From contig DASWNP010000055.1 of assembly GCA_036399175.1 (NCBI GenBank), forward strand, positions 1 to 64,000: a stretch of 64,000 nucleotides of DNA. The letters are read 5' to 3'. This DNA is from DASWNP01 sp036399175. GTDB taxonomy: Bacteria > Acidobacteriota > Blastocatellia > Pyrinomonadales > Pyrinomonadaceae. Position numbers and translations under genes: made by a program. Below the pieces are notes generated by a model, which was given only the letters and a program-made list of their open reading frames with translations, made no database searches and was not told the origin of the DNA. Shown piece by piece: positions 25,416 to 34,367 of the stretch (positions within the stretch are counted from its first letter, which is position 1; each line of letters begins with the position of its first letter).

Positions 25416-26498
25416 TCAGCGTCCTCGGCGGCGCGAAGGGCGATATTCGCCGGGCTGCGCTGTGGGCGAAGGCTGTGGCGGCTCTGCGCCGATGGGAACG
25501 AGCCAAAGCTCGTAGGAGTTGCGCTCGCGGTAGCCGCCGTTGAGGACGACGATGCGACTGGCGTCGAGGCCGCGCGTCGCCACCATGTAGCGGCGCGCTC
25601 GCTCGCCCAGGCCGTCGGCCGTGCCGGGGCGCGTGTTCGTTCCGGCGTAGGCGATGATGTAGCCGCGCGCGCCGGGATTGTTCTGTAGCTCGATGGCGAA
25701 ATTATCGAGCCGCGCCTTGTCGTCGTCGAAGGAGACGGAGGGAAACTCGTCGAAGCGCTGCGGCTTGATGGGCGTGACGGTCGCGGCCAGAACGCTCGTC
25801 GAAGCCTGCGAAGTCTGGCGGCAGTTGCGGTCGCCAGAGCCGTCATCGACGACGAGGATGGCCGTGATGCGACGCCGCCCGAGCCCTGTGGAATCGACCG
25901 TGATAGTCGGCGTGCCCGCGCCGCTCACGATGCGCGCCGAAGGCGGGCTCACCGTCCAGGTGTAATTGAGCGCCGAGGGGCCTTCGTAATCGACGCCCGC
26001 CGTAAAGGTGATGATGTCGCCGTCGTTGACGGTGGCCGGAGCCGAGACGTTAACCGGATAGGGACAGGGCGAGACGGTGGCGCGCGGAATCGAGATGGTG
26101 CGCGGACGGTAGTTGAGATTGACACACTCTCTACGTCCACTGACGAGGTTGAAGGTGTGCGACCAGGTATTCTCTCTGCCGTTGGCGTCGGGCGGGAAAA
26201 GAATCCGGACGGTGTGGGGGCCTTCGGGCAAATCGAAGCGGCGGACGAAGGTGGTCGTCTTACCGGCCTCGTTGCCGTCGATGAAAATCGGGTAGCCTTC
26301 CGGGGTGGTCGAAACCTGTATGCGCCCGAGGCCTTTGCGAAGCTTCGGCTCAGGCTCTTCGACACCGCCCTGCGCGAAGGTCGGCGCGTTCGTCAGCACG
26401 AGGCAGGCCAGAAGCGCGAGCAGCAGGGCGGAAGAAAGAGGACGGCGCGACGGCAGACTCGCAGCATCAGCGCCCTTCGACTGTGTTTGCTTCGACAC
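25416..26498 (-). CDS. secreted PEGA-domain protein with OmpA-like C-terminal region
   Basis: A 360-residue exported protein. A basic N-terminus and hydrophobic core (LLLALLACLVL) end near PTFAQ. A PEGA domain spans about residues 58-125 (GRIQVSTTPEGYPIFIDGNEAG and LPEGPHTVRI). A PKD/Ig-like region follows (SAPATVNDGDIITFTAGVDYEG). The C-terminal 100 residues (SFDDDKARLDNFAIELQNNPGARGYIIAYAG, GERARRYMVATRGLD) resemble an OmpA peptidoglycan-binding domain in outline. The tail is Pro/Arg-rich. It probably links envelope layers; this is inferred. It is followed only 4 bases upstream by the PEP-CTERM gene end, suggesting an operon. Confidence 0.75.
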   Translation of the reverse strand: MSKQTQSKGADAASLPSRRPLSSALLLALLACLVLTNAPTFAQGGVEEPEPKLRKGLGRIQVSTTPEGYPIFIDGNEAGKTTTFVRRFDLPEGPHTVRILFPPDANGRENTWSHTFNLVSGRRECVNLNYRPRTISIPRATVSPCPYPVNVSAPATVNDGDIITFTAGVDYEGPSALNYTWTVSPPSARIVSGAGTPTITVDSTGLGRRRITAILVVDDGSGDRNCRQTSQASTSVLAATVTPIKPQRFDEFPSVSFDDDKARLDNFAIELQNNPGARGYIIAYAGTNTRPGTADGLGERARRYMVATRGLDASRIVVLNGGYRERNSYELWLVPIGAEPPQPSPTAQPGEYRPSRRRGR

Positions 26499-26502
26499 GG
26501 CC

Positions 26503-27177
26503 TTAGTCCTCCTCCGCGTTGATGTCGTTTTCGACCGAGGCTTGACGACGTGCGTTGCTGCCGTTTTGGCGACGGCGACGAGCGCGTGCGCCGAGCGCGG
26601 CCAGCCCCGAGCCGAAGAGCAGAAGCGTGGCGGGCTCAGGGATTTGCGGCGGCGGAGGCGGAGGCGGAGGCGGCGGCCCGCAGTTGACGACGCATTCCTC
26701 TTCGCCGTTGGGCGTGCAGATGCCGGTCACGCAGACGAGCGGGGTGAACAGAAACGGCCAGAGCGGGAAGCCGCCTCCGGCCAGAGGCACTTCGCCGCAG
26801 TCGCAGACCGTGCCGGTCACGTCGCCCAAATCGACGGTATCGACCTGTCCGGTCACTTCGCCCTGCGGAGTCTGCACGGAGACGGTCGGGGCGGCGGAAG
26901 AGGTGCTGGTCGTGGGCGTCTGCGTGCCATCCTGTGTTTCGGTGGACGACGCTTTTGTGTTGCTGCCGGGAGCCGTAGCTGCTGCGCCCGTGAAGGGCAG
27001 CCGGCTGCTCTGCGAGATGGCTCGCAGGCGCAGTTCCATTCTGGGGCGTCCCGTCCGTCCGTCAACGATTGACTGCGCCACGTCTGAGTAGAGAATGCTG
27101 CCAGCGCGAGCCGACGTTGACGTGATGAGCAAAACGCTGAGCATCACAGCAAAGAGGCGAAAAGCTTGATGCTTCAT
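26503..27177 (-). CDS. PEP-CTERM sorting-signal protein
   Basis: About 224 residues. ATG 27177 is preferred because AGGAGG lies about 10 bases upstream and a signal peptide follows (LFAVMLSVLLITSTSARA). The middle is Thr/Ser-rich, then come cysteine pairs (CDCGE, CVTGIC) and a run of ten prolines. The C-terminus has the exosortase signal: IPEPATLLLFGSGLAALG followed by an arginine cluster. Such proteins are anchored or released at the cell surface by exosortase and often accompany exopolysaccharide synthesis. No exosortase is in this window. About 25 residues follow the arginine cluster, longer than usual. It lies 4 bases before the PEGA gene. Confidence 0.85.
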   Translation of the reverse strand: MKHQAFRLFAVMLSVLLITSTSARAGSILYSDVAQSIVDGRTGRPRMELRLRAISQSSRLPFTGAAATAPGSNTKASSTETQDGTQTPTTSTSSAAPTVSVQTPQGEVTGQVDTVDLGDVTGTVCDCGEVPLAGGGFPLWPFLFTPLVCVTGICTPNGEEECVVNCGPPPPPPPPPPQIPEPATLLLFGSGLAALGARARRRRQNGSNARRQASVENDINAEED

Positions 27178-27649
27178 CGTGTGGTCGTCCTCCTGAATAC
27201 TCCGGCATCCCTGAGAGAAGAAGAGAGCTTTTTCGGCTCGAAAGAGTACCGGCTTTCCTAACAGGCGTTTCAAAAAAAGTTTTGAGCGAAGACGGCGCGG
27301 CAGCGGAAGACCTGATCCGCTCTCGACAGAAGCGACCGGCGACTCTGAAAGCCTTCTCGCTCGTCTCGCCCTCGGAAGCGGGAAAGCTTTTTCGCGCTTC
27401 GAGGGAAAGGTCTCGCTTCTGTTCGGGGTCTGCCGCCTGGCGCGTCGCTCGATAGCGTCCGTTTTCCCTGTTATTTGCGGGAAATCCCCCGAAGGGTTCT
27501 ACATTGAGAGAAAGATGCTGAATAGCTTGGTAATTCCAATTTCGCGCGCCAATTAAACAGCCCGCGCGCGGTTCGTGTCAAGATAAAAAGGGGGCTCGCG
27601 TGTGCGTGCGAACCCCTTCACTTGCAAAAATTAGTGGTGAACGGCGATT
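27178..27649. other. intergenic region upstream of the PEP-CTERM gene
   Basis: About 470 bases without a supported gene. It contains the pnp terminator at 27586-27620. I found no convincing -24/-12 or -35/-10 pair for the PEP-CTERM gene by eye. Confidence 0.5.
27586..27620 (-). terminator. pnp terminator
   Basis: On the minus strand a GC-rich hairpin (AGGGGTTCGC and its complement around a short loop) is followed by CTTTTTAT, about 30 bases after the pnp stop. Confidence 0.8.
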
Positions 27650-29788
27650 TTACTCGCCGTCTCCGCCACCGGCGGCCTCCGCCTTCTGCTTCTCCTGCCG
27701 AAGGACGGCCTTTCTGGAGAGCTTGATTTTGTTGCCCTCCTTGCCGATGCACTTGACCATTATCTGCTGACCCTCTTTCAGCTCGTCCCGCACGTCGCGG
27801 ACGCGATGCTCGGCGATTTCGCTGATGTGGAGCAGTCCGTCGGTGCCGGGAAAGATTTCGACGAAGGCTCCGAAATCGACGATGCGAGAGACGGTGCCGA
27901 GATAGGTTTCGCCGATTTCGGCTTCGGCGGTGAGGCCGCGTATGCGGTTGACGGCGGCCTGCGCCGCCTCGTTGTTCGAGGTGGCGATGGAGACCGTGCC
28001 GTCGTCCTCCACGTCGATTTTCGCTCCGGTCTCTTCGACGATGGAGCGAATCATCTTGCCGCCCGGCCCAATCACGTCGCGGATGCGGTCGGGGTTAATC
28101 TTAATCTGGATGATGCGCGGCGCGTGCGGCGAGATGGATTCGCGCGCGGTGCTGATGGATTTCTCCATCACGGAGAGGATGTGCATACGCCCTTTGCGCG
28201 CCTGCTCCAGAGCCTCGGCCATAATCTGCGCGTTGATGCCGCCGATTTTAATGTCCATCTGGAGGGCGGTGATGCCGTCGGCTGTGCCCGCCACTTTGAA
28301 GTCCATGTCGCCGTAGTGGTCTTCAGCGCCCGCGATGTCGGAGAGAATCGCGTACTTGTTGCCCTCCATGACGAGCCCCATCGCCACGCCCGCGACCGCC
28401 GATTTAATCGGCACGCCCGCGTCCATCATCGAGAGCGAGCCGCCGCAGACGGTCGCCATCGAACTGGAGCCGTTCGACTCGGTGATGTCCGAGACGATGC
28501 GAAGCGAATAGGGAAACTCCGACTCTTCGGGCAAAACGGCGTCGAGCGCGCGACGGGCGAGCGCGCCGTGACCGATTTCGCGTCTGCCAGGCGAGCCGAA
28601 GCGACCGACTTCGCCGACCGAGAAGGAGGGGAAGTTGTAGTGCAAAAGGAAGCGACGCTTGATTTCGCCCATCTCAAGGTCGTCCATGAACTGCTCGTCC
28701 TCTTTCGTGCCGAGCGTGGTAGTGACGATGGCCTGCGTTTCGCCTCGCGTGAACAGAGCCGAGCCGTGAACGCGCGGCAGCCAGCCGACTTCGCAGTCGA
28801 TTTGACGAATCTCGGAGAAGCGACGACCGTCGGGGCGGCGACGGTTGTTGAGGATGTCGTCGCGGAAAATCTTCTCCTTGAGATGGTCGAAAATCTTCTT
28901 CGCCATCAGGCGCTGCTCGGGCTGCTCTTCGGGGTAGGACTCGACGACCTCTTTCTTCAGGGCATCGACCGCCGAATAAGAAGCCTGCTTGCCTTGCGTC
29001 TCGGTGTTCAAAGCGTCGCGCATCCGCTCCGTGTAGTTGCGCTCGATTTCGCCGAGCATCTCTTCGTTCAGAACGGGCGCAACCACTTCGCGCTTCTGTA
29101 TGTCGAGCGCCTTATAAAGCTCCTTCTGCCAGCGACAGAGACGATTAATCTCCTTGTGCGCGAGCATCAGCGCTTCGACCATAATCTCTTCCGAAACCTC
29201 TTTCGCTCCGGCCTCGACCATCACGATGGCCTCTTCCGTCCCGGCCACAATCAGGTTCAGCCGCGACTCGCGCACTTCGTCGTAGGTCGGGTTGATGATG
29301 TAGCGGCCATCGACGAGCCCGACGCGAACACCGGCAATCGGCGTCGAAAACGGGATGTCTGAGAGATAGAGCGCGCAGGAAGCGCCGGTGATGGCGATAA
29401 CGTCGGGGTCGTTATCGGGGTCGGCGCTGATGACGGAGGCGATGACCTGCGTCTCGTTGCGGTAGCCTTCGGTGAAGAGCGGGCGGCAGGGTCGGTCGAT
29501 AAGACGGCTCGTGAGAATCTCTTTCTCGTTCGGTCGGCCTTCGCGCCGGAAGTAATTGCCGGGGATGCGCCCGGCGGCGTAGTTGTGCTCGCGGTATTCG
29601 ACCGTGAGCGGAAAGAAGTCGATGCCTTCGCGCGGCGTCTGCGCGCCGACGGCGGCGACCAGAAGCATCGTGTCGCCGTAGCGGATGACGACCGAGCCGT
29701 CGGCCTGCTTGGCGACGCGTCCGGTCTCAACCGACAGCTCGCGCTCGCCCACCTTGATGGTTTCTTTAAGATATTTCCTTGTTTCCAT
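27650..29788 (-). CDS. pnp: polyribonucleotide nucleotidyltransferase (PNPase)
   Basis: A 712-residue exoribonuclease that degrades RNA 3' to 5' with phosphate and can add tails. Two RNase PH-like domains are present (residues about 10-230 and 315-545), separated by the all-helical domain. Signature segments include GRIPGNYFRREGRPNEKE, FLLHYNFPSFSVGEVGR and GAEDHYGDMDFKVAG. A KH domain (about 555-615, DVIGPGGKMIRSI) and an S1 domain (about 625-695, YLGTVSRIVDFGAFVEI) follow. The gene is downstream of rpsO in the standard order. A terminator-like hairpin between them suggests that pnp also has its own transcription. Confidence 0.97.
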   Translation of the reverse strand: METRKYLKETIKVGERELSVETGRVAKQADGSVVIRYGDTMLLVAAVGAQTPREGIDFFPLTVEYREHNYAAGRIPGNYFRREGRPNEKEILTSRLIDRPCRPLFTEGYRNETQVIASVISADPDNDPDVIAITGASCALYLSDIPFSTPIAGVRVGLVDGRYIINPTYDEVRESRLNLIVAGTEEAIVMVEAGAKEVSEEIMVEALMLAHKEINRLCRWQKELYKALDIQKREVVAPVLNEEMLGEIERNYTERMRDALNTETQGKQASYSAVDALKKEVVESYPEEQPEQRLMAKKIFDHLKEKIFRDDILNNRRRPDGRRFSEIRQIDCEVGWLPRVHGSALFTRGETQAIVTTTLGTKEDEQFMDDLEMGEIKRRFLLHYNFPSFSVGEVGRFGSPGRREIGHGALARRALDAVLPEESEFPYSLRIVSDITESNGSSSMATVCGGSLSMMDAGVPIKSAVAGVAMGLVMEGNKYAILSDIAGAEDHYGDMDFKVAGTADGITALQMDIKIGGINAQIMAEALEQARKGRMHILSVMEKSISTARESISPHAPRIIQIKINPDRIRDVIGPGGKMIRSIVEETGAKIDVEDDGTVSIATSNNEAAQAAVNRIRGLTAEAEIGETYLGTVSRIVDFGAFVEIFPGTDGLLHISEIAEHRVRDVRDELKEGQQIMVKCIGKEGNKIKLSRKAVLRQEKQKAEAAGGGDGE

Positions 29789-30190
29789 GTGTGTTTACTC
29801 TCCTTCCGAACGACCTGCTCCTTCGCTTGCGAGGGCGCGAACGTCTCATCCGTCGCGTGTCGCCGGGCAGTTTTGGTTTTCTGCGGAAGACGGGCGGGCG
29901 CTACGTGAGGCGACTGCTCGTCCATGTCCGTTTAAGTCAAGCTGAGAATCTGAAAAAGGCGGCGCTCGCTTCTAACGTGAAGCTTGAGCGCCGCCCTTTT
30001 AGCGTTTCTGCTAGAGGCTTTCGTTGCGTCCGCTCGACGGAAGTTTTTTGAGCCGTCACGTTCGGCACGACCGTCAAGTTTTCTTTGGACGCTGGCGTGT
30101 TCGTTGTGAGGCCGCGCTTTTTCGGCGAGCCTCGTCAGTCGGTCATCACTCTGACTTTTCAATCCGGCTTGTCCTACGGGTAGACGCGTT
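29789..30190. other. rpsO-pnp intergenic region
   Basis: About 400 bases without a gene. It contains the rpsO terminator (29954-30000). Upstream of pnp, the 5' untranslated region may form the long hairpin that PNPase and RNase III use for autoregulation in other bacteria, but I could not identify one with confidence. Confidence 0.5.
29954..30000 (-). terminator. hairpin terminator/attenuator between rpsO and pnp
   Basis: Arms 29954-29967 and 29986-30000 form a GC-rich stem with A/T flanks on both sides, about 190 bases after the rpsO stop. Confidence 0.65.
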
Positions 30191-30460
30191 CTAGCGACGC
30201 AGGCCGAGCCGGCCGATAAGTCCGTGATAGCCTTCAATATCCCGGCTCTTGAGATAATCGAGCAGGCTTCTGCGCTGCGAGACCATCTTGAGCAGGCCGC
30301 GCCGCGAGTGGTTGTCTTTCTTATGTGTTTTGAAATGCTCGGTGAGTTCGTTGATGCGCTGCGTGAGCAGAGCGATTTGTACCTGCGGCGAGCCCGTATC
30401 TCCTTCGTGAGTACGATATTCGCTGACGATTCTTTCCTTCACTTCTTTGGCTAACGACAC
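30191..30460 (-). CDS. rpsO: 30S ribosomal protein S15
   Basis: An 89-residue protein with the S15 pattern: GDTGSPQVQIALLTQRINELTEHFKTHKKD, then HSRRGLLKMVSQRRSLLDYL. S15 binds 16S rRNA helices 20-22 early in small-subunit assembly. The open frame extends to 30547, but the GTG at 30460 gives the exact family length (VSLAKEVKERIV start) and has GGAGGG 11 bases upstream. The order rpsO then pnp is widely conserved. Confidence 0.97.
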   Translation of the reverse strand: MSLAKEVKERIVSEYRTHEGDTGSPQVQIALLTQRINELTEHFKTHKKDNHSRRGLLKMVSQRRSLLDYLKSRDIEGYHGLIGRLGLRR

Positions 30461-30665
30461 TGTTTGTGATGGCCCTCCCAGACCGCAGTCCGCCTGTATC
30501 CTCAGGCAACCGCAAGAGTTATTAAAGCTGACGAGACAATCTAGCACGCCCCGCGCCGCACTGTCCAGCGAGCAGAAAGAGACGCAACGGAAGGGATTCG
30601 GGAAGCTGAAGACTAAATTCAGGCTCGATTTCCGCCCGCGCGGAGGCCAGAGGGACGGCGAAAAA

Positions 30666-31025
30666 TCAGGCGTGCTCTTTGAAATGGCGGAAAAACTCGC
30701 GGAGGTCGGCGCGCATCTCGAAGACCATCGCCTGCGTCCGATCCATCCTGATGTTCATCTGTTCGAGCGTCTCGTCGATAACCGAAATTCGATGGTTGAC
30801 AGCCGAAATTTGCTGGCGCACCTCGGCGATTTCAGCTAAGGCACGCTCCCACATAGGTTTTGTGTCGTACTGCTTGGCTTCGAGCGCGTCGAGACGCTTC
30901 TCCACGTTGTCCAGACGAGCCTCAAAGCGGTCGAAGCGCGTGTCGAGGGCGTCGAAGCGTGCGAAGATGCGTTCTTCAAAGGAGCGGGGGTCGTTTTGAG
31001 GTTGAGTCGGGTTGTCGCTGCTCAT
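30666..31025 (-). CDS. small coiled-coil protein of unknown function
   Basis: About 119 residues. After a polar start (MSSDNPTQPQNDP) the sequence is a long heptad-pattern coiled coil (RFDALDTRFDRFEARLDNVEKRLDALE at about residues 25-50, and AVNHRISVIDETLEQMNIRMDR further on). ATG 31025 has GGAGGCGAG just upstream and is preferred over the longer frame to 31091. It has no membrane segment and no signal peptide. It may be a scaffold or adaptor protein. I do not recognise a named family. It is divergent from the NDH-2-like gene. Confidence 0.7.
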   Translation of the reverse strand: MSSDNPTQPQNDPRSFEERIFARFDALDTRFDRFEARLDNVEKRLDALEAKQYDTKPMWERALAEIAEVRQQISAVNHRISVIDETLEQMNIRMDRTQAMVFEMRADLREFFRHFKEHA

Positions 31026-31254
31026 GGGTCGCTCGCCTCCGTCTGGCCGACTGTTGAGAGATAGCTTACATCTTTTGCCGGGGGGCAACAATGAAAAGTT
31101 TTTTGCATCTCGGGACGAGCGAGCGGTCTGTTTTCTGAGTCGGCGTCGAGATTGAACGACCGACCGAAATAGCCTGTTAAGGCGTGCGCGTGCGGCGCAT
31201 CTCTGCTACGATGCCCGCCGAACTGACATCCCCTGACAAGAGGACAGAGCGACG

Positions 31255-32481
31255 ATGGCATCTGACAAACCGCGTATCGTGATAGTTGGCGGTGGGTTCG
31301 GCGGGCTCTTCACGGCGCTCGGCGTAGCGAACATGGGCGAGGTGTCTCTCATCTGCCCGGAAGACCACTTCCTGCACACGCCGATGCTCTACGAGTATCT
31401 GAGCGGCGAGGTCGAGGCGTGGCACATCGCCCCGCATTACACGGAACTGCTCGACGAGCGCGTGGGCTTCGTTCAGGGTGCGGTGACGGAGATTGATTTC
31501 GAGGCGCGCGAGGTGTCGGTGGCAGGTCGCGTGCGTCGCATCGGGTACGACGTGCTGGTGCTGGCCGTCGGCGGTGTGACGAACTTCTGGGGCATCGAGG
31601 GCGCGGAGAGATACTCGATGCCGTTTCGCAAAATCCGGCACGCCGACGCGCTCCGGCAGCGCATGATAGACACGCTCGACCGCATTCAGCCCGACGCCGC
31701 GCCGCAGGACGCGCGCAGCGCCGTGACCTTCGCCGTCGTCGGCGCGGGCGCAAGCGGCGTCGAGCTTTCGACCAAGATGTCCGACCTTCTGCGCGATGCT
31801 TTCGCGCGCAGGGGTTTGCGCGGAGAGCCCCGCATCCTGATTCTGGAGATGGGCGACGAGGTCGTGCCCGGCATGGACACAGAGATTCGCGGCGTCGTGG
31901 AGAAGGCTTTGAGCGAGGCTCGCATCGAGGTGCACACGGGGACGCGCGTGGTGCGCGTCGCGCCGGACGGAGTCGTCTTCGAGCACGGCGGCTCGGAGAC
32001 GGAAGTGAAGACGGCGGCGGTGGTCTGGACGGCGGGCGTGCGCGTGAATCCTCTGGTCGATAAGCTGGAGGTGGAGAAAGACCGTCGCGGCCTCATCATC
32101 GTCGAGCCGACCTTGCAGGTGCGCGGCCACGCGGAGGTCTTCGCGCTCGGCGACGCGGCCAGCTACACGGATGTCGTGCCGAGTCTCTCCGGCACAGCCC
32201 AGCTCGCCTTTCAGCAATCCGACCTCGTCGTGAAAAACATTCAGGCCATACTCGATGGAAGCGTTCCGGGCAAGAGACATTTCGTCGAGCTTGGCGAGGC
32301 GGTCAGTCTCGGCACGGAGAACGCCGCCGTGCTCGCCGCCGGACAGGTGCTCGGCGGCGCGCTCGCACGTCAGGCACGCTTCGCCCTCTACACCACACGT
32401 CTTCCCACCTGGCAGCACCGCCTCCGCGTCGGCGCAAGCTGGTTCTTCGGCGGCAAAACTCCTCGACCACTAGGACTGTAA
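31255..32481 (+). CDS. NAD(P)/FAD-dependent oxidoreductase, type II NADH dehydrogenase-like
   Basis: A 408-residue protein with two Rossmann folds. The N-terminal FAD motif is IVIVGGGFGGLFTAL (residues 8-22), and the NAD(P) motif is FAVVGAGASGVELSTKM (about 160-176). Conserved FALGDAASY near residue 300 closes the FAD site. These enzymes pass electrons from NADH to quinone at the inner face of the membrane without pumping protons. The C-terminal amphipathic region (residues 350-408) would provide membrane attachment. GAGGACAGAG precedes ATG 31255. It ends inside a heptad-repeat element. The quinone-versus-other-acceptor choice is inferred from family. Confidence 0.9.
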   Translation: MASDKPRIVIVGGGFGGLFTALGVANMGEVSLICPEDHFLHTPMLYEYLSGEVEAWHIAPHYTELLDERVGFVQGAVTEIDFEAREVSVAGRVRRIGYDVLVLAVGGVTNFWGIEGAERYSMPFRKIRHADALRQRMIDTLDRIQPDAAPQDARSAVTFAVVGAGASGVELSTKMSDLLRDAFARRGLRGEPRILILEMGDEVVPGMDTEIRGVVEKALSEARIEVHTGTRVVRVAPDGVVFEHGGSETEVKTAAVVWTAGVRVNPLVDKLEVEKDRRGLIIVEPTLQVRGHAEVFALGDAASYTDVVPSLSGTAQLAFQQSDLVVKNIQAILDGSVPGKRHFVELGEAVSLGTENAAVLAAGQVLGGALARQARFALYTTRLPTWQHRLRVGASWFFGGKTPRPLGL

Positions 32482-32568
32482 AAGCCGTAAATCGTGAATC
32501 GTCAATCGTCAATAGTAAGAACAGGTCTTAACTATTGACGATTGACGATTCACGATTTACGGCTTTTA
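32480..32568. repeat. heptad-repeat inverted repeat, CGTAAAT/CGTCAAT subfamily
   Basis: Arms 32480-32515 and 32531-32567 are perfect reverse complements over most of their length, with apex TAAGAACAGGTCTTA. The repeat begins 2 bases before the end of the NDH-2 gene and ends in the stop codon of the convergent dus gene, so it can serve as a shared terminator. Confidence 0.92.
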
Positions 32569-33624
32569 AACAGCTACTTCGCAGGAATCGAGTAGAGGGG
32601 CTTCTTCGTCTGCGGGCGCGTCGGTGTCTTCGCCGAGGTAGGTCTGGCCGGAGGCGACGGTTTGGAAGTATTCGCAGATGCGGTCGAGGATTTCGTTGAC
32701 GGAGTGGGAGTGGTAGATGACCTGCCGGAAGCGAGAGCCGCCGGGCAGTCCGCGCGTGAACTGGCCTGCGAGCTGTTTCATGCGACCAATGGCGGCAAAC
32801 TCGGGCATGTCTGCGCGCAGGAGGTCGAAGTATTCCAGAAGGACGCTGCGTTTGTCTTCGAGCGTCGGCTCGTAGGGCTTGAGGCCGCTCAAGGTCTCTT
32901 CGATTTGTCGGAAAATCCAGGGGTTCGCCATCGCGCCGCGACCGATGAGGATGCCGTCGCAACCCGTCTCGCGCCAGCGCGCGAGGGCGTCTTCGACCGT
33001 GACGACATCGCCGCTGCCTGAGACGGGCACGCTCACCGCCTCTTTTATCTGCCTGACCAAATCCCAGTCGGCGCGTCCCTTGTAGCCCTGCTCTTTCGTC
33101 CGCCCGTGCAGCGCGATGTGCTCGACGCCGCAGGCTTCAGCCAAGCGCGCCGTCTCGACGGCGTTGATGTTGTTGTCGTAATAGCCCGCGCGAATCTTGA
33201 TAGTGAGAGGAATCGTGATTGCCTTCTTTATCTCTTTGAGAATCGTTTCGAGCCGCGCGTAGTCGCGCAGAAGGCCGGAGCCTCCGCCGTGCTTGACGAC
33301 CTTCGGCGCGGGGCAGCCGCAGTTCACGTCGAGAATATCCGCGCCGATTTCTTCGGCCATCTCCGCCGCCATCCGCATGCGCTCGGGCTGTCCGCCGAAA
33401 ATCTGCACGGCGAACGGGCGCTCGTAATCGAAGAAGCGCATCTGCCGCTTCGACTTCGGATTGTTGCGCGTTAAGCCCTCGACCGAGATAAACTCCGAAA
33501 CCGTCAGACCAATCCCGCCGCGCCGCTTCAACAGACAACGAAACGGCACGTCCGTCACGCCCGCCATCGGCGACAGCACGAGCGGCGGACTAATCAGAAC
33601 ATCACGAATCTTGAACGGCTTCAT
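32566..33624 (-). CDS. dusB: tRNA-dihydrouridine synthase
   Basis: A 352-residue FMN enzyme that reduces uridines of tRNA to dihydrouridine. Family features: PLVLSPMAGVTDVPFRCLLKR at the start, DVNCGCPAPKVVKHGGGSGLL with the catalytic cysteine (near residue 95), EHIALHGRTKEQGYKGRADW, and CDGILIGRGAMANPWIF. The open frame extends to 33678, but that N-terminal extension (SSIVHRP repeats) is only translated heptad repeat; ATG 33624 begins the family domain. A 25-residue acidic tail (DAPADEEAPLLDSCEVAV) follows the domain. The DusB assignment is from overall similarity. Confidence 0.92.
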   Translation of the reverse strand: MKPFKIRDVLISPPLVLSPMAGVTDVPFRCLLKRRGGIGLTVSEFISVEGLTRNNPKSKRQMRFFDYERPFAVQIFGGQPERMRMAAEMAEEIGADILDVNCGCPAPKVVKHGGGSGLLRDYARLETILKEIKKAITIPLTIKIRAGYYDNNINAVETARLAEACGVEHIALHGRTKEQGYKGRADWDLVRQIKEAVSVPVSGSGDVVTVEDALARWRETGCDGILIGRGAMANPWIFRQIEETLSGLKPYEPTLEDKRSVLLEYFDLLRADMPEFAAIGRMKQLAGQFTRGLPGGSRFRQVIYHSHSVNEILDRICEYFQTVASGQTYLGEDTDAPADEEAPLLDSCEVAV

Positions 33625-33632
33625 AGCTTGTC

Positions 33633-33730
33633 GGACAATGGACGATGGACGATGGACGATGGACGATGGACTCAGCATGATACGTAGAGAGCTTCCGTCT
33701 ATCGTCTATGGTCTATCGTCCATCGTCTAT
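33633..33730. repeat. heptad-repeat inverted repeat, GGACGAT subfamily
   Basis: The left arm (33633-33671) has five GGACGAT/GGACAAT units. The right arm (33696-33730) has TATCGTC/TATGGTC units. The loop GCATGATACGTAGAGAGCTTCCGTC is almost identical to that of the element at 34876. It separates dus and the DUF4920-like gene and reaches the stop codon of the latter. Confidence 0.9.
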
Positions 33731-34293
33731 TTTCTCAGTTCGAGTCCGGTGGCGACGAAGGTGATTTCGGTGGCTTCGCCGTCTTTGTCGCGCGTGAAGT
33801 TTCTTGCGCCTTCGCGTTCGAGGTGGGTGGCCTCGGCTTCGGTCAGGTACTTGATGCCGACCTCGCCTTCGGCGCGTGCGCGCAGGCCGGCCGAATTGAA
33901 GGGCACGAAGAAGGCGTGGTCGCCGAACTGGACGCGCACGCCGCGCGCTCCCTTCTCCGGCGCAATCTCCATCCAGCACGCCTGCTTCTGGCAAACGCGC
34001 TCGACGACGCCCTCGACAATCACGCGCTTGCCAGTGTACTTCTTCGGCTCGCTCAACACGTCTGCCAGTTTGACGACGGGCGACTCTCCGAGCGCCGCGC
34101 CGCGCCGGAGCACTTCGTCCTGTGCGAGCGTGACGTTCTTTGTCTCAGGCGAGGGCTCGCGCTTCTTTTTGTCGCCGTGCTGACCGGCGTGCTCCTTCTG
34201 GTCGTGCTTGTGCCCGTCGTGCTTCTGCGCGTTAGCAACAGTCGCGGCGAGTGCGGCGACGAGGGAGATAGAGATGAGCAATCGTTTCAACAT
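33727..34293 (-). CDS. exported His-rich protein with DUF4920-like domain
   Basis: A 188-residue protein. A signal peptide (LLISISLVAALAATVANAQ) is followed by a His/Lys-rich stretch (KHDGHKHDQKEHAGQHGDKKK, residues about 24-44) that could bind metal. The C-terminal 110 residues resemble the DUF4920 OB-like fold: GKRVIVEGVVERVCQKQACWMEI contains the characteristic VC...CWM pattern near residue 100, and VRVQFGDHAFFVP follows. The role is unknown; periplasmic metal handling is a guess based on the histidines. Its stop codon lies in the adjoining heptad-repeat element. Confidence 0.75.
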   Translation of the reverse strand: MLKRLLISISLVAALAATVANAQKHDGHKHDQKEHAGQHGDKKKREPSPETKNVTLAQDEVLRRGAALGESPVVKLADVLSEPKKYTGKRVIVEGVVERVCQKQACWMEIAPEKGARGVRVQFGDHAFFVPFNSAGLRARAEGEVGIKYLTEAEATHLEREGARNFTRDKDGEATEITFVATGLELRK

Positions 34294-34367
34294 GATTTAG
34301 GGGAAACTCCGTTTGAGTTAGAATAGCCGAGCATCAACTGAAAAGGTTGACGGCCTCGATTATAGCA

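Noticed and set aside
27806..29362. 518-codon ORF opposite pnp
   Set aside because: Arginine/aspartate/valine-rich shadow of a highly conserved gene. No domain features; caused by GC-rich codon use.
30461..30547. Longer form of S15
   Set aside because: The extra 29 residues are cysteine-rich and absent from the family. GTG 30460 gives the usual 89 residues with a good ribosome site.
31152..31180. Promoter for the NDH-2-like gene
   Set aside because: TTGAAC and TGTTAA have the right spacing, but the -10 matches poorly, so it was not listed.
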